Shown: piece by piece, positions 1-10,484 of the stretch
Layout of the letters: each line of letters starts with the position of its first letter
Numbering within the stretch: the first letter of the stretch is position 1
Origin: Vicia villosa
Lineage: Eukaryota > Streptophyta > Magnoliopsida > Fabales > Fabaceae
Direction: 5' to 3'
DNA: 64,000 bases
Assembly (NCBI RefSeq): GCF_029867415.1
Contig: NW_026706150.1
Location: forward strand, 186,001 to 250,000
Program-made: the position numbers and the translations under genes
Notes under the pieces: generated by a model
What the model was told of the DNA's origin: nothing
Seen by the model: only the letters and a program-made list of their open reading frames with translations
The model's database searches: none

Positions 1-256
1 GTGCATGTTTTATTATTTTCAAGACTTTTAGCTTTGTCTCAAACCAATAACACAAGATAACGGAGAAGATAGTGAAGTAAAACCAAAATAAGCACAACCA
101 AGATAAACAAACAGGATGAGGAAGCATAATCGATTAATTCCACAACCAAGTTTTTGAAGTACAAAATATTCTGCTCCCATGAGCCAACAAATACAGAAAT
201 AAAATCAGGAATCCCATCCAACAAGTCTGGTGGTGATTCTACAACAAAATCAACAT

Positions 257-2071
257 TCAAGCAGGATCTCCCATGTCCAAATGGCGAAGAGGGCTATCTC
301 CAATGTGCTTATCACTCCAAATCTTCATTTCTTCAAAGAGCTTCTTGGTCTCAGCACGGGTGGGCCTCTTAATGATCTCTTGAATCAACAGGTCTTTTCT
401 GAAATGCATTGTTTCCATGTTGCGATTCTTCACCTCCCAATACCTAGCTTCTTCTTGAACTTGGACATTATCTTGGTCTTTTTCTCTTATCTGGCCTTTC
501 AGCTTCCTGATCTCTTCATAACACTTCTCTATGGTATTCTGACGATCCAACAAGAGCTTGTCTGCTTTCTTTCGACGAGTCTTCTCCGAATTGGCATTTT
601 CAGTCTGAATCTGAAGTCTTTTGGTCAATTCTGCCAACTGAGCCTCATAATGTTCCTTTATCTTCTTCTCTTGGGTTTCAGTAGTTTTAGAATTCACAGT
701 CATTCTTGGCCTCTTCTGAGAAGTACTTCCTCTAGCATACAATTCTTCAAGCTCTATTTCTCTCATTTTCAACTTATGAAGAGCAGAAAGCTTCTCTTGC
801 CTATCAGTATTCATCTTAACTTGCATTGTTTCCATTTGTTCAGTCAATTTTCGATTCTCTTCCACAGTTTGATTATAACAGGGCATGGAGACAATGTCGG
901 GTTGTTTACCAGCAGGGGGGTACAAAGGATCCTTGGGAGGGAAAGGCATCCCTCGAACAGCAACCACAGATTCGACCCATTTAGTATAGTCCTCATAAGT
1001 AGCACAATCTCGCTGACCAAAATGTTTCTTATCTCTCCAGCAAATACTCTTCCAGGCTTGCACGGCTTCTGCCATTTGTCCAATGTTCGTGGCCACATGA
1101 TAGAAAATGTTCTCAGCTATCTCTGCTTGCTCAGGTGGGCTAATAAAAGCATATCCGAATGTTCTTCTGGCCAAGACGGGGTTATAGTTGATTCCACCCC
1201 TAAGACCCATGAGAGGTACGTTTTTGAACTTTCCGCAACTCATAATAACTTCTCTGTCATCCAAAGCGCTATTGTACCAGACAATATCTTTAGCCCTCAG
1301 CCCCATAATCCTTTCAGCCCATTTAGATGTGTGCCTATTATCAACGAATGCCCCACGTTCAGGCAGATGTGACCTAAACCATCGATATAACAACGGAGCA
1401 CAGAATCTAACCAGACCTCCCTTACCTCCCTTCTGACCATTCTTGTGATGAATGGAGTGATAAACATCCCCCAAGAGTGTGGGAACCGGATTCTGCAAGA
1501 TGAATATATGAATTGCATTCATGTCAACAAAATTAGGAATGTCTGAGAACATCACGATGCCATATATACTTAGAGCCAAGATAGCCCTAAATGTGTCCCA
1601 TTCCTTTGCTTCAGCAGCCTCACAGCCCCTTTTGACAAGAAAATCCGTGCAAAAACCAAAACCTCCTCCCTTCTTGGTGAGATTTGCTTCCACGACCGAC
1701 TTGCTCAAATAAAGAGCCTTAGCAATTTCAATGGAATCGGGAGCCTTCATAGTGCTATGGTAAGGTATTTCCTTCTTTATAGGGATGCCAAGAAACAAGG
1801 AATACTCTTCCAGTGTAGGAACCAAAAGGTAATCGGTGAACGTGAAGCAGCGGAGGGAAGGATTGTAGAATTGAAGTAAAGTATGAACTCCCTCTTGCTC
1901 GTATTTGGTGAACGGCATCTTGAGAAGGCTCAAAATGTACCCATATTCCTTTCTGAAATTGGTTGTCTCATCTGGCGTAATCTTCTTTGCTAAACACCCA
2001 ATGGAATCCAGATTCGGATTCAGGAAAGAATAAGAGGGGTTGCGTCTAACAGTCTTCGTTGGTGCAGCCAT
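257..2071 (-). CDS. Ogre ORF1 protein, DUF7745 / plant-mobile-domain-like with C-terminal coiled coil
   Basis: About 604 residues from the ATG at 2071. An upstream in-frame ATG at 2146 would add 25 residues, but the MAAPTK start looks like the usual one for this family. Residues about 10-350 resemble the DUF7745 family seen in many legume genomes: an early LLKMPFTKYE block, then YLLVPTLEEYSLFLGIP, which is reminiscent of the plant mobile domain. Residues about 385-575 are rich in E, K, Q and R with heptad-like spacing and should form a coiled coil. I see no zinc knuckle, protease or RT motif. The frame is fully open, suggesting a young copy. In Ogre elements this position is held by ORF1, whose function is unknown. 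The link to host PMD proteins such as MAIL1/MAIN is inference from sequence flavour, not an alignment. Confidence 0.75.
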   Translation of the reverse strand: MAAPTKTVRRNPSYSFLNPNLDSIGCLAKKITPDETTNFRKEYGYILSLLKMPFTKYEQEGVHTLLQFYNPSLRCFTFTDYLLVPTLEEYSLFLGIPIKKEIPYHSTMKAPDSIEIAKALYLSKSVVEANLTKKGGGFGFCTDFLVKRGCEAAEAKEWDTFRAILALSIYGIVMFSDIPNFVDMNAIHIFILQNPVPTLLGDVYHSIHHKNGQKGGKGGLVRFCAPLLYRWFRSHLPERGAFVDNRHTSKWAERIMGLRAKDIVWYNSALDDREVIMSCGKFKNVPLMGLRGGINYNPVLARRTFGYAFISPPEQAEIAENIFYHVATNIGQMAEAVQAWKSICWRDKKHFGQRDCATYEDYTKWVESVVAVRGMPFPPKDPLYPPAGKQPDIVSMPCYNQTVEENRKLTEQMETMQVKMNTDRQEKLSALHKLKMREIELEELYARGSTSQKRPRMTVNSKTTETQEKKIKEHYEAQLAELTKRLQIQTENANSEKTRRKKADKLLLDRQNTIEKCYEEIRKLKGQIREKDQDNVQVQEEARYWEVKNRNMETMHFRKDLLIQEIIKRPTRAETKKLFEEMKIWSDKHIGDSPLRHLDMGDPA

Positions 2072-2955
2072 GTGTTGGTCGGAGACAAAGCCAAAAGTTC
2101 CTGAAAATAAATGAACATGCATGTTAAATGATATGGCGGAATGCATTTCATTGGGAGAATTCTAAAGTCTTTTCACTATTTCTTTTCTTTTTCTTTTCTT
2201 TTTTCTTCTTCTTTCCCCTTTTTTTTTTTGCAAAGGAATATACATCTTTTCTTTTTTTTTTTTTTTAGAAATAGACTTTAGGATTCTCCACGAATGAAGT
2301 GAGGTGGATGCAATAGCATGATGTGTCATGTGTCATGTGTGTGATACAGCGAGAGACTGAATGTCCCTCGTAACTCTGAATAACTGGGTAATACTGAACG
2401 TAGCAGGTTCAAAATTCCGGCTTCAGATTGCAAAATGGAAATCAGGGTATGATGAAGGCTAGTATCCTGTCCCACCCCAAACTCACGGGTATGAATTCTA
2501 GACACGGACAGGTGGTCCCTAATGGTCACTAGGGTCTACAGTTCCCATGGGGTACAAAGTGTTTGTGGCAGCAAGGGTGCCAGACACAGTGTTCCATGAA
2601 AGAACCTCGCCCAGTTGTGGTACCCCATGCTGAACTCGATCGTAGCAAGGGCCACGGGAGTCAACATGAGCATCCACGCTAATCCTATGTGTCACTTGGC
2701 CTGGGTAGTGGGCCTTTTACCTCACAAAACATCCCACCCAACCTGCAAAACAGAACAGAAGACCCCAAGGAACACAGAATATATCCATATGCGTGATGTG
2801 CAAACAGAAATAAACATGATATGCAAGCAGAAAATAAACATGCAAACATATATACAAGATATAGACATAAAACCAGTAAACACCCAGTAAATAAACAAAC
2901 AAACGCAGGCTAGGATCGACTCACTAAGGATGGACCAGCAACAGGTCTAGCAACA
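2072..2955 (-). other. Ogre1 untranslated leader between primer site and ORF1
   Basis: No supported ORF. On the plus strand it contains pyrimidine- and T-rich runs (about 2165-2270), read as purine/A-rich on the coding strand. It lies between the primer site and ORF1, the expected place for packaging and leader signals. Confidence 0.5.
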
Positions 2956-2973
2956 TCCCCAGCAGAGTCGCCA
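2956..2973 (-). other. Primer-binding site, tRNA-Arg type
   Basis: The minus strand reads TGGCGACTCTGCTGGGGA two bases after the LTR end (...GACA). Ogre elements are known to use tRNA-Arg as primer. The match to a specific tRNA was not computed. Confidence 0.75.
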
Positions 2974-2975
2974 GC

Positions 2976-5900
2976 TGTCGCACGCTCGCGAAAAATGAAC
3001 AGAGTCGCCACCAATATATTTACCCCATAAGGGAAAGGAATACCAGGAAACCTAACAAAGGAAGGAACAGGGTCTTGCGACCAGAGAATCAAGGTACGGG
3101 AGTCGGTTACGCAAGGGGAAGGTATTAGCACCCCTCGCGCCCATCGTACTCGATGGTATCCACCTATGTTTGTTTCTATCTAAAGGGTGTGTACTATGTC
3201 TATGTCTAAATGAATGCAAAATGTAGGGAAAATAAAGAATTATACTCGCACGGGCCCTACCCCGCTGCCTACGTATCCTTTTCAGGAATCAGAGTTACCG
3301 TAGCTCGGCTAAAGATTTTCTGTTTGTTTTTGTGTTTTTTAGTTGGGCGGAGTTAACGCTCGCGCTCTTGCATAAGGGACAGCCTAGGATGCAATGGAGC
3401 GGAGATAACAATGCCCTTAAGAAAGGAGAGAGAAGAGAGAGTTTGAGCGTTTCGAGGAAATCCCTAAAGCAAGGGAAACTCGAGTTACTCTATGGTTTGT
3501 GTGTTTTTAACCTTCGGGAACTTACGCCTGAATGGGTCCCTAAAGCAAGGGAGATCCAAGCTCTCGAACGATTCCCCAAAGCAGGGGAGGTCCAAGTTTC
3601 CATTCCCTTTTTATTAGTCAAAGCATTTATTAGTCATTTTTTAAGAGTTTTCTTTGTATTTTTTATGGGGAATTTATTCAAGTATTTTTATTAGGTGGAT
3701 TAAAGTTGAAAAGAAAAAGAATGCACAAGGGAACTAATCCTAAATTCTATTCTATGTTATTCTAATTCTAAAAATCTATTCAAGCAACTCACAATATAGG
3801 AAAATATTCACAAAAATAAAAAGGAACAAAATTTAGACTATTTATGAAAATATTCACAAGCAATTGCAATTTTGATTCATGTGGGAAACTATTTTGAATA
3901 AGGAACTAAAACTATTTATTCCTTTTTATGGTTTGTTAACCAATCAAAAATCCAAGAAAAATACCAATTAAAATTTGATTAAAAGAGAATAAAATTTCTA
4001 AAATATCTAATCGGATGAAAGAGTTTTTTGTTATTTTTATTCAAGCAAAAATTCAATTAATAAGCAAGGAAGAAATAAAGGAAAATCAATTTTATTATTC
4101 TTCTTATTAACAGCAGGGGGTGTATTAGCATTCCAAAATGAATTAAAACACAGCTACAGCAAGGACTGGGCTAAAAAGGGGGGTGGCAGTAGCAGGGGGC
4201 GCTCAGGCCCGGTCCATGAAAATAATGTGTGCACTAGCAACACAGAGGTGCAATCCGGAACTGTTATAGGCCCGTAGTATGCGAGGCCCAACGCATTAAA
4301 CCACCTTCTCATCTTTATTTCTTTTATTTCTATTATAACATGTGAAAACAAAGTCTGCAGCGTGACGTGAGGATGTTAGTAACAAAATCAATTGGTGCAC
4401 TATACTCTAAGTGACTAAAGGACAAAAATAACAAAAGACCAATCAGCATTCGCCATCACGAGGTCTAATCATTTGCACATGGATAAAGCATAATAATAAT
4501 AAAGGAAACCACCAGTACATGTGAGACACGTAAGCATCGGAGGCATAATCAAAACGCCGGCGCCGGAGATGCTTCCGATCATCTTCTCCGGCGGCTTCGT
4601 GGCGGAGAGGCATACATTTTCTCAGAAATCTACGAAACCACCACCGTTTCACTCGTCTTTCCGCACTGAGTCCAGATCTGATATTAATTCTTCCTGATTT
4701 TAACTCCACCACGTAAATCAAGCTACATCTCTCGAACTCCAATCTCATAAACATCATCGAAATTAACGCTAAACAGACTAACACATTCGCATTTGCTCGT
4801 GGAGCCTCAAGTATACTAACAGATCCAGGCAAATCAGAAAACAATAATCAAGATAGCTCAAATCAAGCAATGTCTACACGGACGGAAACAAATCTTGAGA
4901 ATATAGCAGAGCATCATCTCATGAGTTCAATATAGGCATATGCTCTTGATGCAGATTATTTCGATGCTAAGAAGGACTTAGAGACTTACTTGAAGCGAGT
5001 ATCAGATGCGAAGAATCTACCAGTCTCCTTCAAGCTGTTGGTGAGACGGACTCAGCTCCACGAAGAGTTTTCACTCTGGATGCGAGATAGAGTTGTTGCT
5101 TCTGAGACTCGACTTTGCGGAGATGATGATGATGACTTGAACTAGTGCAACACCGTGATATGATGGTTGGAGAGGGTTGATGGAGGCATCCGGTGAGGGT
5201 GACGATTGAAGAAATGGTGGTGAGAGGCAGTTACGGTGGCCGGAGTTTGTTACAGGTCGTAACAAACTCAGGTGGAGGCAACGAGAGTGGGCTGGAGGTG
5301 GAGGAAACGTGGAGAGGGAACGAATGAAAGTGAGAGGGAGCAAAGAGTGTGAAATGTGAGTGAGAGAGGGGAGAGTGTGTGAGTTTTTTGTGGATCGTGA
5401 CTGTAAGAGAGAACGAATAGTGTGTGTGTGGTTGTTTATATAGGGCAAGAGTGAAGGGAGTGGTGAGGTTTCCATGAATGTGGGACCTGTGAATGCATCT
5501 TGCAGCATAGTTTTTTATTTTCTCGATGTGGGACCTTGGAGTGCAATGCTTAAGGGACAAGTGCTTTGGAAAATATGGTATAGTCTCCATGTGGCTTTAA
5601 TGTTCCAGCCCTTGCATGGGCTATTATGGCAAATGGATGGTGATGGAACATGTTGCAGATTGGGCAAGTTGCCTTAGCGACTTTGTGAACATACAACTTC
5701 TCTTATGCTTGGCCAAATGACACAAGGATAGCCCCATTGTGGAGAGGGCATGGAATGGAGTAATATTGGTGTTGAAAGAACTTTGAGATGGAGCCTAGGA
5801 GTGCAAGAAAAGCGGCCATGAATACGTGAGATCCTCACTGCTAATGCCCTACACACGCGTGGCGCCGACCTGGCCTGTGTCTTATCCAAAACATAACTTG

Positions 5901-7175
5901 GCAAGAGTATGATTTTGAGTCCTTATAGTTTGCTCATCACACGTTCAAAATCAACGATCTTAAATCCATTGGATAGAGGGCATAGAAAAGAATGGTTTAA
6001 GATCAAATTTTTTCAAAATGGATACTTGTGGAGGGAGAAAATTGGATCCCAAGACAGCCTACCACGTGTTTGTGGAAATGTTACGCGCGTGACCTGAAAT
6101 TCTGCCCAGCCGGATGCTTGACTTGGTCAGTGTGAGGGCATGACTTTGAGGGCTTGCCATTCATTCAATATTTGTCCAATTGGCTCAATTCGTGGCTTGT
6201 TGGAAGGAAGACATGGCAAGGATTAGAATGATACCAAGTTTGCTTCCATGGCCGCTTTGTAGGGCTCTAAAAATAGCTTGAGATTTGGCATGCCATGTGT
6301 TTGCTGAAATGCCGGGGCATGACCTGGCTTGTGACTTGGATTGTGACTTGGTTCTAATAGATTTTCAGTAACTTCAAACAACTTTAACTCTTCATACAAG
6401 CTCCTAATGAAAATGTGTCCAACTACAAAGTTGTTCTCCTCCATGAGAGGAACAACTTTGATGTTGGGAGTTTCTTCAAAAAGTGTCATTTGCCACGAGT
6501 AAATCAGTGCTGAAGTGGACTGTCCATCAAGATTCAAAACTTCAAAATTTTTCTAAGTATGAAACTTTCCATTTTTGTCTCTTTTGCTATTTTTGGCAAC
6601 TTTTTGTCGAACTCCCGATTTTATCCATTCTTTGACTTTTCTTGATTAATTTTCCACCAAAAGTCAACATTTGAACAATCCCTCTGATTTTGACCCAAAA
6701 GTCAACTGTTCTGATTTTTCCGATTAATGATGGAATTCTCGATTAAACCTCTCCCGATCGCATCCAGTCAAACAAACACCTCCACACGGTCGACATGAGA
6801 AGTTTTCCACACATAGGAACCATTCCCGATTAAATGTTGACCAGAAAGTCAACTGGTTGACTTTGGTCAAAGAAACTCTGATCTAAAGAACCAGATGATT
6901 TGCGAGCTTGTACCCTCTAACCAAAGCCCTGATTTGAAGCAGAGAGGCACCCCAATCCAGGAGGACTTCAATGAACATAGAGCCACATGATTATACCTCA
7001 GTCTTCTCATTCTTTGATCAAATTTCTTTGCAATGGAGCTTTTCTTGCTAGCCCTTGAATAACACCTATGATATGAATGCATGGATATGGATTATGACCT
7101 AAGTGATGTATGTACATGAATGCGAAGCCTAAGCCAGTTAGAAGTTAAAGGGCAGGACAAATTTGGGGTATGACA
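2976..7175 (-). repeat. Ogre1 5' LTR (4.2 kb)
   Basis: On the minus strand it starts TGTCATACCCC at 7175 and ends ...GACA at 2976, giving about 4,200 bp with TG...CA ends. Near its 3' end is the GGTGGCGACTCTG block and the purine-rich run at about 3080-3160 typical of legume Ogre/Tat LTRs. A TATA box at 5443-5434 divides U3 (about 1.7 kb) from R-U5. Short ORFs within (for example about 4443-4844 and 5071-5590, minus) overlap the promoter and leader and have no recognisable domain, so I treat them as chance frames. Confidence 0.8.
5434..5443 (-). promoter_or_regulatory. TATA box of Ogre1 LTR promoter
   Basis: The minus strand reads CTATATAAAC, followed by a CT-rich stretch running down to about 5230, which looks like a plant 5' leader. 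Transcription would start near 5405. Confidence 0.6.
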
Positions 7176-8457
7176 CCCGCTGACTGTAAGTTCAAAAATA
7201 AACAGTTCAGGCAAAAGTTAGGGATATATATAAAGAAAAGATGAAAAAAGAGAAGTCAATAAATCCCTGAACAACACAATGTTGTGACTACCAAAAGGAA
7301 GAAGTGACTGCAATCTCAAAAGTTCTCTTTGCTTGTGAGCTATCATCATTACAAAGGTGCAATTCCAGAAGCCTCTTGGAACCTGAATGCATAAGTTGAG
7401 TTAACTGAGTTTTAGGACTGGAGATCATCACGAAGATGGGGTGGGAATAATCAAATTTTGAGCCTTATATCCTTTGTTTCTTAAACCGTGAACCAGGCCA
7501 CGTTACAACCTTTAAAAGACCTAATTGAGGCAAGGTTTGTTTGAAAGCATACTACAACAAGGTTGCGTAAGCTGACTCCCATGAGATTTTCCAATCATTT
7601 GCTTTGATATCATATCTTTGCTTTATCTTTCACTTTGAACGTCTCAACCTTTATGTTTTGACCAGTGATTACATTTGCTTTACATCAATAACATCATTCC
7701 GATAATGATTTTGATTTCAAAAATATTCTTTGAGCATTGCATTAAAATTACCATTCTTGAATGAACATTTTATTTGCAAGTAAGCATTCACCTTTCAGGA
7801 AGTTCAAACAGTCGAGAAACTTGATCAGTGATCCTATCAGGGGCACGTTACATCAAGATCCTGTTGTTCAGATGTTCAGTCAAGATTTGTTGATCAGAAT
7901 ATCCTTTCAAGACTTATACTGGGGCAAGCCATCCCAGCACGCATTTCAAGAATTGAAGCCATGATCAGTTCATCCCTAGTACAGTTCAAGTGAAGCCATA
8001 ATCAATTAACTTACAACAATTGGTTAATCAGGGGTAATCTTCTTCAGTAATCCCCAAGCAGTTTTATCAGCCCTTCTCAAAGGATCATCGTTTTGATACA
8101 GTTACCAGTGTAATAGAAGTGTGTTTAAGCATCTTCTTCCCAAGCAGAGTTGGCAGAGTTCTCGTGTTGAGGAATCAGAGTTTTAATCTTGCCTCACAAA
8201 AGAGCCTCCCTCAGTTGTCACAAACGATTGCATTGCATTGATCATATATCGTGCATAGAAAAATTCAACATCATGCATTGGATAAAATTTTCATACTCAT
8301 TTGCATTTTCTGAGGTCCTGTTGCTATCAACATCTTCACCTTGAGATCAAAGTCCAACTTACTTGGCGCCTATCCAAAACAGATACTTGTTTGTCTTGTC
8401 TGTCTAGTGTTGTTCCTAGATGTATCTTTTCTTCTTTCAGTGTCATTCCTGAAAGAT
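7176..8457 (+). other. Ogre2 3' interior, no gene seen
   Basis: I see no ORF of note and no protein motif. The position, between coding region and polypurine tract, fits the long 3' untranslated region of Ogre/Tat elements. Confidence 0.45.
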
Positions 8458-8895
8458 TTCAATCATGTTTTATCTTGGTTCCCTTCAAACATGTTTTATC
8501 TTGATTGTCTCTAATCATGCTTTATCTTGATCGCTTTCAATCATGTTTTATCTTGGTTCCCTTCAATCGTGTTTTATCTTGATTGCCTCCAGTCATGCTT
8601 TATCTTGATCGCTTTCAACCGTGTTTTATCTTGGTTACCTTCAATCATGTTTTACCTTGATTGTCATTTGATGTTATCCAATCATGTTTTACCTTGATTA
8701 TCCCTTAATGACATCCAATCATGTTTTACCTTGATGGACCTGTGATGGTTATCTAATCATGTTTTACCTTGATTGTCCGTTGATGATTATCCAATCATGT
8801 TTTACCTTGATTATCCTTTGACGATATCCAATCACGTTTTACCTTGGTTGTCATTTGATGTTGTCCAATCATGTTTTACCTTGATATTCATTTGA
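8458..8895 (+). repeat. Two-phase tandem repeat in Ogre2 3' UTR (26 bp x8, then 37-38 bp x6)
   Basis: The word CATGTTTTATC or a close variant begins at 8464, 8490, 8516, 8542, 8568, 8594, 8620 and 8646, exactly 26 bp apart. The variant CATGTTTTACC then recurs at 8683, 8720, 8758, 8796, 8833 and 8870, at 37-38 bp. The second block looks like the first unit enlarged by about 11 bp. Tandem repeats just upstream of the 3' LTR are known from Ogre/Tat elements and have been proposed as seeds of satellite DNA. Confidence 0.85.
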
Positions 8896-9210
8896 TGTAG
8901 CCACATTGATGTAAGCCTCAGATATTCTCTTCTCGAAGTTCAATCATGTTTTATCTTGAAAGCTTCTGTCGAGAGTTTCTTTCTTTTGTGAAATCCAAGT
9001 TTTATTCCTGGATGACACATACCTTTTCCCCAGTGGATTCCTTTCTTATCTCCCCAGTGGTGTTATATTTCTCTCTATTCCATAATCATACTTGATGCAT
9101 TCATTAGCATCGCATCATACCTTAGGTTCAAAAATTGTGTGTTTTATATTTAAGTCTCTTCAATTACGTCGAGCTGAGGATTTTAACCCTCACATCTCCG
9201 GATAGAAGAA

Positions 9211-9227
9211 ACTTAAATAGGGGCATC
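9211..9227 (+). other. Polypurine tract of Ogre2
   Basis: ACTTAAATAGGGGCATC lies immediately before the LTR start TGTCATACCCC at 9228, the position expected for plus-strand priming. Confidence 0.6.
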
Positions 9228-9490
9228 TGTCATACCCCAATTTTTGACCCTAAGATCATACCTCATTTGCATATCAATCATCAATCAAGAGTTTCATCTT
9301 AAAGCTCTGCTCTCGGTGTTATGTTCACTTCATCTGCAAGGGAATCATCGAGCACCAATGTTTTAGTCTTGTATATATTGTTTTACTAACCAAAATACCA
9401 AAAATATTGCCTCGTGCTTTTGTATGTTTGTGTTTTGTAGGTACCAAGTCAAAGTATCCATCAAAAAGGGCATTTTTCAACAATTGCACT

Positions 9491-9676
9491 GTGCAAATCG
9501 ATTTGCATAAGGTGTAAATCGATTTACACAACTGATTTTGCCCTGATTTTGCTTCTGCCATCAGTGCAAATCGATTTGCATAATGTGCAAATCGATTTAC
9601 ATAACTGTTTTTTCCCCAGATTTTGCCTTTTTCAGCTATGTAAATAGATTTGCATAAGATGCAAATCGATTGCACC
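9491..9676 (+). repeat. Paired AAATCGATTT palindromes, cluster 1 (U3 of Ogre2 LTR)
   Basis: Decamers AAATCGATTT, or one-mismatch versions, start at 9495, 9516, 9568, 9589, 9642 and 9663. Each pair is exactly 21 bp apart and pairs repeat every 73-74 bp. Flanks extend the symmetry: the copy at 9516 is part of the 18-bp palindrome GTGTAAATCGATTTACAC. The cluster ends about 240 bp upstream of the TATA box. Confidence 0.9.
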
Positions 9677-9913
9677 AGTGCGAATTTGGAAAAATGAAGG
9701 CAAATTTCAGCTTTTGAAAGTGTTGACATCATTTGCAAGCATGGGAAGCATGACTTAGCTCTTACATTTGATTATCTACATCATTTAATCATAAACCCTA
9801 ATGTGATTGGATCAAGACCATTGGATTTCATTTTTGGCTCCAAATCCTTTTCCCAAGCCTAATTCTATTTTCCAATCCTAACTCCAAGCCACAAAATTTC
9901 CCAAGCCTAAGTG

Positions 9914-9920
9914 CTATAAA
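9914..9920 (+). promoter_or_regulatory. TATA box of Ogre2 LTR promoter
   Basis: CTATAAA is followed within 30-80 bp by a CT-rich leader-like segment (about 9929-10030). This would place U3 at 9228 to about 9945. Confidence 0.55.
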
Positions 9921-10371
9921 TTGAGGCACTCCCCTCTTCATTTTTCAAGCTTTGATAGCCAAGAAAACTCTTGCTCTTTCTCTCCTCACCTCTTCCAAAC
10001 CCCTCACTCAAAGCTCTTTCTCTTCCACACAAATTAGTGAGTCACATCTTGAACCTCACTAATTTGGAGCTAAACCTCAACATAAACACTAGTTTCTTCA
10101 TCAATTGTGAGAGATCAAGGCTTGTGGTTGTGTGTTCTTGAAGAAGATTCAAAGTTTGTAAAGATTTGGTAAAATTCTAGATCCAATCCATAATTCAAGA
10201 TGTGATCCTTTGTTGTTTATGCTTGATGCACCTTTGGTGATATATTGATGAGATTTGCTTGCTTACTTGATACATTTTCGTGCACAAATTGATCCAAGAT
10301 CACAAGGTGTTTGGTTTTATGTTTAAACAAGTTTTCTTCTCTTTATTTGCTGTTTTTTTGAAAACTGTGTT

Positions 10372-10484
10372 GTGCAAATCGATTTACATCTTGTGCAAAT
10401 CGATTTACACAACTGAAAACTGCGCAGATTTTGAAAACAGAGTTATGCAAATCGATTTACACTCTGTGCAAATCGATTTACACT
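10372..10484 (+). repeat. Paired AAATCGATTT palindromes, cluster 2 (transcribed part of Ogre2 LTR)
   Basis: AAATCGATTT starts at 10376, 10397, 10449 and 10470. Both pairs are 21 bp apart and the pair-to-pair step is 73 bp, the same geometry as cluster 1, but about 460 bp downstream of the TATA box. Confidence 0.9.

Larger units (their letters stand above)
1..7175 (-). mobile_element. Ogre-like Ty3/gypsy (Tat lineage) element, 5' part ('Ogre1')
   Basis: Read on the minus strand, the order is LTR (7175 to 2976), primer site (2973 to 2956), a leader of about 0.9 kb, ORF1 (2071 to 257), then the window edge. A large LTR, a tRNA-Arg-type primer site and an extra ORF ahead of gag are the published hallmarks of Ogre elements. 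Gag, protease, the pol intron and the 3' LTR would lie to the left, outside the window. The element's outer end at 7175 abuts the 3' region of another Tat-type element in the opposite orientation, so this is the later insertion. Bases 1-256 continue past the ORF1 stop and hold no ORF I can support. Confidence 0.8.

Noticed and set aside
39..260. Minus-strand ORF with a hydrophobic C-terminus overlapping the ORF1 stop
   Set aside because: It begins at a TTG, is short, and there is no sign of coding beyond chance hydrophobic residues.
230..1372. Long plus-strand ORF of 380 codons
   Set aside because: It is the antisense shadow of the Ogre ORF1 on the minus strand, starts with GTG and has no recognisable domain.
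2290..2530. Possible ORF at 2326-2529 (minus) in the Ogre1 leader
   Set aside because: Short, no homology I recognise, and located in the untranslated leader.
5071..5590. Overlapping minus ORFs rich in Ser, His, Pro and Leu
   Set aside because: They cover the LTR TATA box and CT-rich leader; the composition explains the open frames.
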